From: Paraburkholderia ribeironis
GTDB taxonomy: Bacteria > Pseudomonadota > Gammaproteobacteria > Burkholderiales > Burkholderiaceae
Reading direction: 5' to 3'
DNA: 64,000 nt
NCBI RefSeq assembly: GCF_900019265.1
Contig: NZ_CYGX02000048.1
Coordinates: 1 to 64,000 of the forward strand
Part shown: piece by piece, positions 25,462-34,902 of the stretch
Position numbering within the stretch: position 1 is the stretch's first letter
Layout of the letters: each line of letters begins with the position of its first letter
Translations under genes and position numbers: made by a program
The notes under the pieces: generated by a model
Database searches by the model: none
The model's input: only the letters and a program-made list of their open reading frames with translations
What the model was told of the DNA's origin: nothing

Positions 25462-26352
25462 CTAAAGCGCCAGCACCGTCACACCCACTTCCACACGATG
25501 CGCGCCGCCGCCGAGAATCATGCCGCGCAGCAACGACACATCGCTGTAGTCGCGGCCGATCGCGAGCGTCACGTGATCCACGTCGGCCAGCATGTCATTG
25601 GTCGGATCGAGGTCGATCCAGCCGCTGCCCGGACAATGCACCGACACCCACGCATGCGACGCGTCCGCACCGATCAAACGCGGCTGCCCCGGCGGTGGAT
25701 CGTTGCGCAGATAACCGCTGACATAACGCGCCGGCAAACCCAGCGAGCGCAAGCAGCCGATCATCACCTGCGCGAAATCCTGGCACACGCCGCTCTTCAA
25801 TTCGAACGCGCGTTCGGCGGGCGTATCGAACATCGTCGCCGACGCCTTGTACGCGAAATCCGCGTGAATCCGGTGCATCAGATCGATCGCTCCGGCCGCG
25901 ATGGGCCGATGACTTGGAAAGCTCGGCAACGCATACTCGCGCAGCGCCGGCCACAGCACGATATTCGGCGACGCGAAACAGAATTCGACTTCGGCCCGGA
26001 ACTGGCCGCCGACCCGAAACTGCAACGCATCGGCCACGTCATCCCATGCGGGCGTCGTGTCGGGATCGAGGTCGGTCCAGCGCGGCGTCAGCGACACCAT
26101 GGTTTCGCTGACGAGTTGCAGGCGCTCGTGCGGCGCATCCAGCGCGAAGTACAGTACATCGTTGCCGAACGCATCGATACGGCTGTTCAGATACGACGGC
26201 GCCGGCTCGATCCGCTCTTCGTGCGAGATCACCCGCTGCCACGAGCAGGCGATCGGCCGTATCGTCGCGAGATGCTGCGCGGTCTCCACGTAGGTTGAAT
26301 AATGGTAAGTGGTCCGATGCGATACGGACAACACGGTCGGCGCGTGCTTCAT
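25462..26352 (-). CDS. Transglutaminase-like family protein, second ATP-grasp locus
   Basis: A 296-residue paralogue of the transglutaminase in the Anbu operon. The N-terminal beta domain includes SHRTTYHYSTYVETAQHLAT; the catalytic triad is Cys190 (SGVCQDFAQVMIGC), His233 (ASHAWVSVHC) and Asp249 (WIDLDPTND). The ATG at 26352 overlaps the stop of the preceding fusion gene (ATGA, 26349-26352), indicating translational coupling; a GTG two codons upstream is the alternative. It is the last gene of a leftward three-gene operon. Peptidase or transamidase activity is expected; the substrate is unknown. Confidence 0.9.
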   Translation of the reverse strand: MKHAPTVLSVSHRTTYHYSTYVETAQHLATIRPIACSWQRVISHEERIEPAPSYLNSRIDAFGNDVLYFALDAPHERLQLVSETMVSLTPRWTDLDPDTTPAWDDVADALQFRVGGQFRAEVEFCFASPNIVLWPALREYALPSFPSHRPIAAGAIDLMHRIHADFAYKASATMFDTPAERAFELKSGVCQDFAQVMIGCLRSLGLPARYVSGYLRNDPPPGQPRLIGADASHAWVSVHCPGSGWIDLDPTNDMLADVDHVTLAIGRDYSDVSLLRGMILGGGAHRVEVGVTVLAL

Positions 26353-29009
26353 GACCACACCTGCGAGGCCACGGTGCTCGCGTGACTGAAATAGCGCGCG
26401 CTGATTTCGTGCGCCGCCGCGCCGACAAACCCGCCAATCTGATCGCAGACCGTGATCAGCTGAGCGTACGCGCCCTGCTCATCGACTTCGCAGAGCAATT
26501 CCAGCATCGGCAGCGATGCGGCGGGCGGCATCAACTCCGCGAACGGACGATGCCGGCGGCTGCCCGCGGCCACGGCAATCTCGTCGAGCTTGTTGCACAA
26601 ACGCTCGTACACGCCGTAAATGCCGCGCGGGTTGGTCGGCTCGATCACCAGCAGGTCGAGCAGGGCCGGCACTTCGAAGCGCCCCGGATAGAGCGAACGG
26701 TACGTCAGCGTACAGTCGAACAGTTGCAGCAGCAGATCGAAACCGGCGGGCCTCGCGAGCTGGCCGTTATTGGCGACCACGCGCACGAATGACGTCATCG
26801 CCTGCACGCGTTCGATATGACGCCCCGCGAACAGCAAACGCCACGCTTCGTCACGCGTCATGCGGTCGCCTTGCGCACCGCTGATCGCCGACAGTTGCAC
26901 CGACAGCCGTTCGAGTGCGCTCATCAAGGTCACGCGGTCGTAACGGTCGTGGTGGTCCTGGTATTCGCCACGGCCGTTCGCACTGCCGTTGCCGTTGCCA
27001 TTACCGCTTCCCTGCAATGAACCACCGCCCGAACCCGCGCCCGGCATCAGCGTTTGCAACGCATCGCGGAAGTCGTTGCGCGCCGCGAGAATCGTGCGCC
27101 AGTGATCGTTCGACAGCCGGCCACGCACTTCGCCATTTGAGCTCGCCTGGCAACTGAGGTTCTGACCGATGCCCGTGATCCCCGTGCTCTCGCTCAGGTT
27201 GGCAACCAGCGCGCGTTCGAACGCTTGCGGCGAATACGGCGCGAACAGGTCGCCGGATTGCACCAGACCGCAGTACATCGCGAGGTCGACCAGGGTCGGA
27301 AACATCGCGTCGGCGTCATTGCCTTCGAGCGAGTCGAGGATCAGCCGCAACAGCCGCACGTTGTTTTCGGCGCGCTCACCATAACGGCCAGCCCAGAAGA
27401 GATTTTCCGCCGCGCGGCTCGATACCATGCGACGCTTGCGCGCGAGGTCGGCGGGTTGCATCGGCGAAGGCAGCAGCGTGAACGTCGAACTCGGCTGGCT
27501 CGACAGCACCCAGGTGTCGACGCTGCTGCCGCCGTATTGCATCGACACCGTCGCCTTGCGTTCGGCTGCCATTCGCGTGAAGCCGCCCGGCATCACATGC
27601 CAGCCGCCGTTGACATCGGCGATCGCATAGACGCGCAGCACCGACGGACGCCCGCCGATGGTGCCGTCCTCGTAGCGCGGCGTGCAGGAAAAGCGCGGCA
27701 CCTGCTGGATCGTATACGTATCGGGCATCGCTTCGATGCGTTCGCGCCACGCCAGCAGCTTCTGCGTGCCCTGCTCGGCGCCGGGCGGCGCGTCGCGCCC
27801 GGTCACCGGCCACGTCGGCACGATGAAGGCCTCGTCAAGCCGCGTGAACGCCTGCTCGCGCGCCGCCTGTTCACCGCACCACCAGCTCGCGACCCCCGGC
27901 AATACGAGCTCTTCTTCGAGCAGCGCCTGGGCGATGCGCGGCAGAAAACCATGCAAAGCCGGCGACTCGACAAAGCCCGAGCCCGGCACGTTCGACACGA
28001 TCACATTGCCCGCGCGCATCACCTGCAACAGGCCCGGCACGCCGATGCTCGAATCGGCGCGCAACTCGACCGGATCGCAGAACGCATCGTCGAGACGGCG
28101 CAGCACGACGTGCACGCGTTCGAGGCCGGCGAGCGTCTTCAGATAGAGCATGTCGTCGCGCACGGTCAGGTCTTTGCCTTCGACCAGCGTGACGCCGAGA
28201 TAGCGCGCGAGGAACACGTGCTCGAAGTAGGTTTCGCTGAACGGTCCCGGCGTGAGCAGCGCGATGTGCGGCGATGTTTCGGCGCTCGCGTCGTGCCGCA
28301 TGGTCGCCTGACCTGCCCGCACGAGCGTCGCGATCAGTTGCGAATAGGTCGGCGCGAGACGACTCACGCGCATCGAACGGAATGGATCGGCGAACAGCGT
28401 CGACACGATCAGGCGGTTTTCCAGCGCGTAACCGAGACCCGACGGCGCCTCGGTGCGATGTGCGATCACGGTCCAGTCGCCGCCCGGGGCGCGTGCGAGG
28501 TCGACCGCGACCACTTGCAGAAACTGGCCGCCGGGCGGCGCGTAGCCCTTCACCGAACGCAGATAGCCGGGATGCCCGAACACCAGCGCGGGCGGCAGTT
28601 GGCCGCGCTCGAGCAAGGCCTGCGGCCCGTAGATATCGGCGACGATCGCATTGAGCAGATGCGCGCGCTGCATCACGCCGCGCTCGATGTGCGCCCACTC
28701 GTGCTCGCTGATCAGGAACGGCAGCAGATCGAGCGCCCACGGCCGGGACTCGCCTTTGTCCGCGTAGACGTTGTAGCTGATGTCGTTATCGCGGATCTGC
28801 TGGGCGACCGACGCGCAGTGATCCTCCAGCCGCGCGACGCCGTCCTCGCCGAGCCGCTCGAAGAATTGCCGCCACGGCTCGCGCAGCGCGCCCGCTGCGT
28901 CGCGCAACTCGTCCCAATGCCCCTCGTGACCCGGCAATAGCCGCAACAGAGACGAAGCGTCCGCGTGGACCGCGGACGCTTCGAACGGAAAAGTCGATTG
29001 AAAGGCCAA
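26349..29009 (-). CDS. Fusion protein: circularly permuted ATP-grasp plus alpha-E domain
   Basis: An 886-residue protein joining two activities that are separate genes in the Anbu operon. Residues 1 to about 520 are the circularly permuted ATP-grasp type 2 part (VNAI-like DIYGPQALLERGQLPPALVF, LGYALENRLIVSTLF, LLTPGPFSETYFEHVFLARYLG and related blocks). From about 528 the alpha-E part starts with VSSRAAENLFWAGRYGERAENNVRLL. A Gly/Asn-rich low-complexity stretch (GSGNGNGNGSANG) interrupts the alpha-E region near residues 670-685. The TTG at 29009 is the only reasonable start before an in-frame TGA upstream. It is predicted to form amide bonds with ATP. It is coupled by ATGA to the transglutaminase gene downstream. 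Confidence 0.9.
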   Translation of the reverse strand: MAFQSTFPFEASAVHADASSLLRLLPGHEGHWDELRDAAGALREPWRQFFERLGEDGVARLEDHCASVAQQIRDNDISYNVYADKGESRPWALDLLPFLISEHEWAHIERGVMQRAHLLNAIVADIYGPQALLERGQLPPALVFGHPGYLRSVKGYAPPGGQFLQVVAVDLARAPGGDWTVIAHRTEAPSGLGYALENRLIVSTLFADPFRSMRVSRLAPTYSQLIATLVRAGQATMRHDASAETSPHIALLTPGPFSETYFEHVFLARYLGVTLVEGKDLTVRDDMLYLKTLAGLERVHVVLRRLDDAFCDPVELRADSSIGVPGLLQVMRAGNVIVSNVPGSGFVESPALHGFLPRIAQALLEEELVLPGVASWWCGEQAAREQAFTRLDEAFIVPTWPVTGRDAPPGAEQGTQKLLAWRERIEAMPDTYTIQQVPRFSCTPRYEDGTIGGRPSVLRVYAIADVNGGWHVMPGGFTRMAAERKATVSMQYGGSSVDTWVLSSQPSSTFTLLPSPMQPADLARKRRMVSSRAAENLFWAGRYGERAENNVRLLRLILDSLEGNDADAMFPTLVDLAMYCGLVQSGDLFAPYSPQAFERALVANLSESTGITGIGQNLSCQASSNGEVRGRLSNDHWRTILAARNDFRDALQTLMPGAGSGGGSLQGSGNGNGNGSANGRGEYQDHHDRYDRVTLMSALERLSVQLSAISGAQGDRMTRDEAWRLLFAGRHIERVQAMTSFVRVVANNGQLARPAGFDLLLQLFDCTLTYRSLYPGRFEVPALLDLLVIEPTNPRGIYGVYERLCNKLDEIAVAAGSRRHRPFAELMPPAASLPMLELLCEVDEQGAYAQLITVCDQIGGFVGAAAHEISARYFSHASTVASQVWS

Positions 29010-29038
29010 GATCGTGTCGTTTCAGGAGTGAGCGGGCT

Positions 29039-32000
29039 TCACCAGTAACGCAGATCGAGCGTGAACGGAAACTCGAGACCGCGCTGCGGCACATCGACCG
29101 TGAGCGGCCCCGGCGTATGACCCGACGCGAAGAAGCGTGCGCGCCGCCGGCTTTCCGCCTCGTAGGCGTTGACCGGGAAGGTCTGGTAGTTGCGCCCGCC
29201 CGGATGAGCGACATGATACTGGCATCCGCCCAGCGAGCGGCCAGTCCATGTATCGACCAGGTCGAACGTGAGCGGCGCGTCGACGCCGATGGTGGGATGC
29301 AGCGCCGACGGTTGCGACCATGCGCGAAAGCGCACGCCGGCCACGTATTCGCTGACCCGGCCGGTCGGCTGCAACGGCACCGGCACGCCGTTGACGGTCA
29401 GCACATGGCGGTTGTCGTTCAGGCCCAGCGCGAGCACTTCGAGCCGCTCCACCGATGAATCCACGTAACGCACCGTGCCGCCCGCCGAGCCCTCCTCGCC
29501 CATCACGTGCCAAGGTTCGAGCGCGTTGCGGATCGTCAGCGAGACGCCGTTCACCGTGGTCTCGCCGACCAGCGGGAAGCGGAACTCGAAGTGCGGCGCG
29601 AACCAGCTGCTGTCGAACGCGAAGCCGGCGCGGTTCAGTTCGCCGAGCACGTCGTCGAAATCCATCTTCACGAAGGTGCCGAGCAGGAAGCGGTCATGCA
29701 GTTCGGTGCCCCAGCGCGTCAGGCGCTGCGTGTACGGCGTGTGCCAGAAGCGCGCCACCAGCGCGCGCAGCAACAACTGCTGCACGAGACTCATGCGCGC
29801 GTGCGGCGGCATTTCGAAGCCGCGCAATTCGAGCAGGCCGAGGCGTCCGGTGGGGCCATCGGGCGAATAGAGTTTGTCGATGCAGAACTCGGCGCGGTGC
29901 GTATTGCCCGTCACGTCGATCAGGATATTGCGCAGCGAGCGGTCGATCATCCACGCCGGCAGATTCGCGCTGTCGCGAGCGCCGAGCAGATCGATCTGCC
30001 GCTGCAACTCGCGCAACGCAATCTCGAGTTCATAGACCTGGTCGTTGCGCGCTTCGTCGACCCGCGGCGCCTGGCTGGTCGGTCCGATGAAGAGCCCCGA
30101 GAACAGATACGACAGCGACGGATGGTTATGCCAGTACGCCAGCAGACTCGCGAGCAGATCGGGGCGGCGCAGGAACGGACTGTCGGCGGCTGTCGCGCCG
30201 CCGAGCACGAAGTGATTGCCGCCGCCCGTGCCCGTGTGGCGGCCGTCGGTCATGAACTTCTCGCTGCTGAGATAGCTCTCGGCCGCCGACTGATACAGGT
30301 ATTCGGTGTGATCGACCAGTTGGTCCCAGTTGGCGGCCGGATGAATGTTCACCTCGATCACGCCCGGGTCCGGCGTCACCTGCAGCATTTTCAGGCGTGC
30401 ATCGCGCGGCGGCGGATAGCCTTCGAGCATCACCTGCATCTTCAGCTCGCCCGCCGTCGCTTCGACAGCGGCGAGCAGCTCGAGATAATCGTCGAGTTCG
30501 GTGAGCGGCGGCATGAACACATGCAGCAGCGTGCGGCCGCTGCCGAAAGTCTCCGTCTCGGCTTTCGGACCCGCCGCGCGTTTCGGGTCGCGTGCCTCGA
30601 CGCAGATCGCCGTGCGCAGCGTGTCCTTCGACGACTGGCCGCGCGCCGGTGGCGACTCGCCAGGCTGACTCGCATAGGCCAGCACGCCGCGGTCCGCCGC
30701 GCCACTCAACAAGTCCGCCGCCGACAGCGACCGCGCGGCCGCCTGCCGCGCATCGGCCGGGGTCGGCGCGCGCCGTGCGGCGTCGCTGGTCTGGCCGCCG
30801 CGCAACGGCTCATCATATTGCCGGCGCAACTGCGCGGCGGTGCGCAACGGCACCGGCGGTGCGAACGGATCGTGCGCGTGCTGATACGGATAGTCGGTTC
30901 TCGACACCCAAGGCAACGAGTCGAGCGGCAGCCGGTAACCCATCGGCGAGTCACCCGGAATCAGGTACATGCGCTCGTCGCGGAAGAACCAGCGGCCGCT
31001 CACCCACTTCGGCGCCGCGTTCGGCACGTCGCGTTCGCGCGCTAGCGGCAACACGTAGCCGCTAGCGCCACCGAGACCCGCATCGAACACGCGACGCAGG
31101 CGCACGCGCTCCAGCTCATCGTCCAGACGCGCGTCGAATGGATCGACGTTGACCGGCAAGCGCCGCTCGCGCCACAGGTAGTACCAGACGTCTTCGTAGC
31201 CGGGCTGGATGCAATCCGTGTCGAGCGACAGCCTGGTCGCGAGATGCGTGATGAACCTTTGCGCATCTCCCGCGCTGTAATTGCCCGGCTCCCGTTCGTC
31301 GGCGAACAGCGCCGGGTTCTGCCAGCATGGCTCGCCGTCGGCGCGCCAGTAAAGCGACATCGCCCAGCGCGGCAACTGCTCGCCCGGATACCACTTGCCC
31401 TGGCCGATATGCAGGAAGCCGTTCGCGCCATAGCGCGTGCGCAGCTTGTCCATCAGCGCGACCGCGTAGCCGCGTTTGGTCGGGCCGAGCGCATCGGTGT
31501 TCCACTCGGCGGCGTCGCGATCGCGCACCGACACGAAAGTCGGCTCGCCGCCCATGGTCAGGCGCACGTCCATCGCGGCGAGACGTTCGTCGACCTGCGC
31601 GCCCATCTTCAGCACGTCGCCCCACACCGCTTCACTGTACGGCTTGGTGACACGCGGCGTCTCCAGCACCCGCGCGATCGACATCGTGTGGTCGAACTCG
31701 ACTTCGGATTCATCGACCGCGCCGGAAATCGGCGCGGCGCTACCCGGCTCGGGCGTGCAGGCGACCGGGATATGACCTTCGCCCGCGAGCAGACCGGAAG
31801 TCGGGTCGAGACCGATCCACCCGGCGCCCGGAAGGTACACCTCGCACCATGCATGCAGATCGGTGAAGTCGACTTCGGTGCCGCTTGGGCCGTCGATGGA
31901 TTTGACGTCGGGCGCGAGTTGCAGCAGGTAGCCGGACACGAAGCGCGCGGCCAGCCCCAGTTGCCGCAAGGTTTCCACCAGCAGCCAGCCCGAGTCACGG

Positions 32001-32539
32001 CACGAGCCCGCAGCGCGCTCGAGCGTTTCATCAGGCATCTGCACGCCCGGCTCCATGCGGATGAGGTAGCGGATCTCGTGTTGCAGCCGTTGGTTCAGCG
32101 CGACGAGGAAGTCGGCGGTGCCGGTCGGCGTGCGGTCGATGCTCGCGACGAACTCGGCGAAGCGCGGCGTCATCGGCCGCCTGGTCCGATACGGCGCGAG
32201 TTCGAGCGCGAGGCCCGGTGCGTAGTCGAACGGGAACTGCTCGGCCGACGGTTCGAGAAAGAAGTCGAATGGGTTATAGACGGCCATCTCGGCGACCAGA
32301 TCCACGGTCACCTTGAATTCTTGCGTCTTCTCGGGAAACACGAGGCGCGCCTGATAGTTGGCGAACGCGTCCTGCTGCCAGTTGATGAAGTGTTCGGCCG
32401 GCTCGACCCGCATCGAATACGACAGGATCGGGGTCCGGCAATGCGGCGCGGGCCTGAGCCGCACGACCTGGGGCGACAGCGCGACCAGCCTGTCGTAGCG
32501 GTAATGTGTGACGTGATGCAACGCGACGCGTATGGACAC
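29039..32539 (-). CDS. Large transglutaminase-like protein with DUF2126 region
   Basis: A protein of about 1166 residues. The N-terminal 300 residues hold a transglutaminase module with triad Cys180 (AAGSCRDSGWLL), His229 (TDLHAWCEVY) and Asp245 (WIGLDPTSG). The remainder is the DUF2126 region, which includes MGGEPTFVSVRDRD, KWYPGEQLPRWAMSLYWR and GRHTGTGGGNHFVLGG, reminiscent of glutamate-cysteine ligase-like amidoligases. The GTG start follows GGAG with a six-base spacer. It is the first gene of the second ATP-grasp operon, 29 bases before the fusion gene. It presumably makes or remodels the peptide handled by the fusion protein. A low-complexity Ala/Arg segment lies in the middle (around 610-650). 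Confidence 0.88.
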   Translation of the reverse strand: MSIRVALHHVTHYRYDRLVALSPQVVRLRPAPHCRTPILSYSMRVEPAEHFINWQQDAFANYQARLVFPEKTQEFKVTVDLVAEMAVYNPFDFFLEPSAEQFPFDYAPGLALELAPYRTRRPMTPRFAEFVASIDRTPTGTADFLVALNQRLQHEIRYLIRMEPGVQMPDETLERAAGSCRDSGWLLVETLRQLGLAARFVSGYLLQLAPDVKSIDGPSGTEVDFTDLHAWCEVYLPGAGWIGLDPTSGLLAGEGHIPVACTPEPGSAAPISGAVDESEVEFDHTMSIARVLETPRVTKPYSEAVWGDVLKMGAQVDERLAAMDVRLTMGGEPTFVSVRDRDAAEWNTDALGPTKRGYAVALMDKLRTRYGANGFLHIGQGKWYPGEQLPRWAMSLYWRADGEPCWQNPALFADEREPGNYSAGDAQRFITHLATRLSLDTDCIQPGYEDVWYYLWRERRLPVNVDPFDARLDDELERVRLRRVFDAGLGGASGYVLPLARERDVPNAAPKWVSGRWFFRDERMYLIPGDSPMGYRLPLDSLPWVSRTDYPYQHAHDPFAPPVPLRTAAQLRRQYDEPLRGGQTSDAARRAPTPADARQAAARSLSAADLLSGAADRGVLAYASQPGESPPARGQSSKDTLRTAICVEARDPKRAAGPKAETETFGSGRTLLHVFMPPLTELDDYLELLAAVEATAGELKMQVMLEGYPPPRDARLKMLQVTPDPGVIEVNIHPAANWDQLVDHTEYLYQSAAESYLSSEKFMTDGRHTGTGGGNHFVLGGATAADSPFLRRPDLLASLLAYWHNHPSLSYLFSGLFIGPTSQAPRVDEARNDQVYELEIALRELQRQIDLLGARDSANLPAWMIDRSLRNILIDVTGNTHRAEFCIDKLYSPDGPTGRLGLLELRGFEMPPHARMSLVQQLLLRALVARFWHTPYTQRLTRWGTELHDRFLLGTFVKMDFDDVLGELNRAGFAFDSSWFAPHFEFRFPLVGETTVNGVSLTIRNALEPWHVMGEEGSAGGTVRYVDSSVERLEVLALGLNDNRHVLTVNGVPVPLQPTGRVSEYVAGVRFRAWSQPSALHPTIGVDAPLTFDLVDTWTGRSLGGCQYHVAHPGGRNYQTFPVNAYEAESRRRARFFASGHTPGPLTVDVPQRGLEFPFTLDLRYW

Positions 32540-32839
32540 ACCGGACTCCTGGACGAAGGATGGCAGCCCGCCAAAAAGCAAGCTTCATGCCGTTGCTGGA
32601 AAAACCGCGTGTACTGCCTGTTGCGGACCCGGATCGCTACGTGCCGCGAAGTGTGCCGCGCTCACGCCGATCATCCGGACCATCGAATCGCGCGCCGTTC
32701 GCCTCGCACCAAAGCGGCGCAGCGCCGATCCACGATCATGCATGTAATGTGCGTTAAGCCAGTGACGACTGGCAAATGCGGCATGAAGATTGCGGCGGGT
32801 TGTCGCTCACGCATGCCACCTCGACATCAGGTTCGACCG
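32540..32839. other. Divergent intergenic region
   Basis: Three hundred bases between the DUF2126 operon (leftward) and the zinc-ribbon metallopeptidase gene (rightward). It must contain both promoters. I see no clear -35/-10 pair or operator palindrome. Confidence 0.35.
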
Positions 32840-33973
32840 ATGAAAACCTTCCACTGCAATCGTTGCTCGCAGCTCGTGTTCTTTGAAAACGTCCGCTGCG
32901 AACGGTGCGAATCGCTGCTCGGCTACGTGCCCGAACTCGCGGAAATCAGCGCCTTCGAAGACGCCGGCGAAGGACGCTGGCGCAGCCTGCATCCCGGCGC
33001 AAACAGCGCGCTGTTTCGGCAGTGCCACAACTATGCGGTCGAAAATGTCTGCAACTGGATGATTGCCGCCGACTCACCTGACACATTGTGCCGCGCCTGC
33101 CAGCTGACCCGCACGATTCCGAATCTGGCCACGCCGGACAATCGGTTTTACTGGTATCGGCTGGAAACGGCCAAGCGGCGCCTGCTCTACACACTGGCCG
33201 CACTCGGCCTCGACGTGCCGTCGCGTCAGGCGGACCCCGAACATGGCCTCGCGTTCGAATTCCTCGAGGACGGCGGCGACGGTTCGCGCGTGGTGACAGG
33301 CCACGACAACGGACTGATCACGCTGAACATCGCGGAAGCCGACGACGCGCATCGCGAGAAGGTCCGCACCGCGATGGGCGAACCCTATCGCACGCTGCTC
33401 GGCCACTTCCGCCACGAGACCGGCCACTACTACTTCAGCCAGCTGGTGGAGAATAACCCGCGCTGGCTCGAGCCGTACCGCGAGCTGTTCGGCGACGAAC
33501 GCGCCGACTACGGCGAGGCGCTCGATGCGTACTATCGCGACGGCGCGCCGGCCGACTGGCAGGCGTCATCCATCAGCGCGTATGCAACGACCCATCCGTG
33601 GGAGGACTGGGCGGAGACATGGGCGCACTACATGCTGATCGTCGACGTGCTGGATACGGCGACGTCGTACGGCCTCGCGCTGCTGCCTGACGATCCGACC
33701 GAGCCGACGCTCACCGACCGTACGCCGGTCGAAGACGCCAGCTTCGAGAATCTGATGAAGCGCTGGTTTCCGCTCACCTATGCGTTGAACAGCCTGAACC
33801 GCAGTCTCGGGATCGCGGACGGCTATCCGTTCACGCTGGCCCCACGGGTGGTGGACAAGTTGCGCTTCGTGCATCGGGTGATCGCGGCGGCGAGCGACAG
33901 GTCGCAGCCGCTTCAGGGGTCGGCGGCGGTGGCCCCGCCGCCGGCTGACGCGCACACCGCGCGCCTTCGCTAG
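32840..33973 (+). CDS. Zinc-ribbon putative metallopeptidase (zincin)
   Basis: A 377-residue protein of a family annotated as putative zinc-binding peptidase. An N-terminal zinc ribbon has CxxC pairs at Cys6/Cys9 and Cys20/Cys23, and further cysteines at 62, 71, 84 and 87 may form a second knot. The catalytic HExxH motif is HETGH at 192-196, in HFRHETGHYYF. A downstream acidic cluster, ELFGDERADYGEAL, may supply the third ligand. No signal peptide is present. The ATG at 32840 (MKTFHCNRC) starts exactly at the zinc ribbon; the longer upstream frame is antisense to the DUF2126 gene. The family often accompanies transglutaminase/ATP-grasp genes, which fits this position. Confidence 0.85.
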   Translation: MKTFHCNRCSQLVFFENVRCERCESLLGYVPELAEISAFEDAGEGRWRSLHPGANSALFRQCHNYAVENVCNWMIAADSPDTLCRACQLTRTIPNLATPDNRFYWYRLETAKRRLLYTLAALGLDVPSRQADPEHGLAFEFLEDGGDGSRVVTGHDNGLITLNIAEADDAHREKVRTAMGEPYRTLLGHFRHETGHYYFSQLVENNPRWLEPYRELFGDERADYGEALDAYYRDGAPADWQASSISAYATTHPWEDWAETWAHYMLIVDVLDTATSYGLALLPDDPTEPTLTDRTPVEDASFENLMKRWFPLTYALNSLNRSLGIADGYPFTLAPRVVDKLRFVHRVIAAASDRSQPLQGSAAVAPPPADAHTARLR

Positions 33974-34017
33974 CCGGGCGGCTGCGCGACGACGGTCCAC
34001 GACGCGGATATCAACGC

Positions 34018-34057
34018 AAAAAAATGCCGCGGCAGGCTCGACGACCAACCGCGGCAT
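34018..34057 (-). terminator. Rho-independent terminator of the phasin gene
   Basis: ATGCCGCGG (34024-34032) pairs with CCGCGGCAT (34049-34057). The A-run at 34018-34024 is the T-tract for leftward transcription. It lies 60 bases after the phasin stop. Confidence 0.82.
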
Positions 34058-34116
34058 ACAGCGCTTGAACGAGACGCGTCGCAAGCGGATCGAGTGATTC
34101 GACGCGTTCGCGCCCG

Positions 34117-34539
34117 CTACTTCTTCTGCTGCAAGAGCGACTTCAGCTCCTGCACATTTTCTTCCACGCGCTTCGCGATCACCGCATAAGACTCGGCTTG
34201 CGTCTGATACGCGGCTTGCGCGAGTTGCTGCATATCGGCGAGCGCCTTGTGCAAACTCTGCTGGATCAGCTCGGCGGTTTTCGCCGAAGGCGCGACCCCG
34301 CTGGCCGACAACTGGCCCGTGAGCGACTGCAATTCGCCCAACGTCGTGCGCAGCATCTCGGTCTGCTTCTGCGCAAGAGACTGCATTCCCTGGAAGGCAG
34401 TCTGATTCGCCTGAACCAGTGCTTCCATGTCCTTGCGTCGCGCTTCCATGATGGCGGGCACGTCGAAGCCTGGGAGCTTGAACTGCTCCAGCATTTTTGT
34501 GAATTCGCCAAACGGATTGGTGGCGTCAGGTTGGGCCAT
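34117..34539 (-). CDS. Phasin family protein
   Basis: A 140-residue, wholly helical protein: NPFGEFTKMLEQFKLPGFDVPAIMEARRKDMEALVQANQTAFQGMQSLAQKQTEML, with the AYQTQAESYAVIAKRVEENVQEL segment near the end. This matches TIGR01985-like/phasin_2 proteins that coat polyhydroxybutyrate granules. The FGEFTKML...LPG N-terminus is typical of Burkholderia phasins. GGAGGA precedes the ATG and a strong terminator follows the gene. It is probably monocistronic and abundant when PHB is made. Confidence 0.87.
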   Translation of the reverse strand: MAQPDATNPFGEFTKMLEQFKLPGFDVPAIMEARRKDMEALVQANQTAFQGMQSLAQKQTEMLRTTLGELQSLTGQLSASGVAPSAKTAELIQQSLHKALADMQQLAQAAYQTQAESYAVIAKRVEENVQELKSLLQQKK

Positions 34540-34902
34540 GCGAAATCCTCCTTAACGGTTGACTACTCGCCGACGCTGCATCGCCGCGACCTGTTGCTCG
34601 CAACGTCTGCACCGGCGGCGCCGTGTGCCGCATATCCCGCCAGGTCATGCCGGTTCTGGGGTCGGACGGCACATTAGAACAATCATGCGCCATCCGCCGA
34701 CATTGCGCCAGCGGGCTCACCCTGGCTCGCGGCGCGCGCCTGCGGCTCGCTCGGGTGGCGTCGGCCGGTGGCATGCAAGGCTTGGTAAGTTACACAACGG
34801 CTTCAGTAACGCTTCAGTAACCCTACGAAGCGGCAGCTCGACTATCGTTGTTGATGTGCCGGCGCATGGTGGCGCCGGCGTTGTCTCAATGGGAGCGAGC
34901 TC
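34540..34902. other. Divergent intergenic region with a tandem 11-bp repeat
   Basis: About 360 bases between the phasin gene (leftward) and a secreted-protein gene (rightward). The only structured element noticed is the direct repeat at 34800-34821. Confidence 0.45.
34800..34821 (+). promoter_or_regulatory. Direct repeat GCTTCAGTAAC x2, possible response-regulator site
   Basis: Two perfect head-to-tail copies of GCTTCAGTAAC (34800-34810, 34811-34821), spaced one helical turn apart, about 80 bases before the next plus-strand gene. A related GGTAAGTTAC lies just upstream at about 34783. This is the layout of OmpR/PhoB-type response-regulator sites. Confidence 0.45.
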
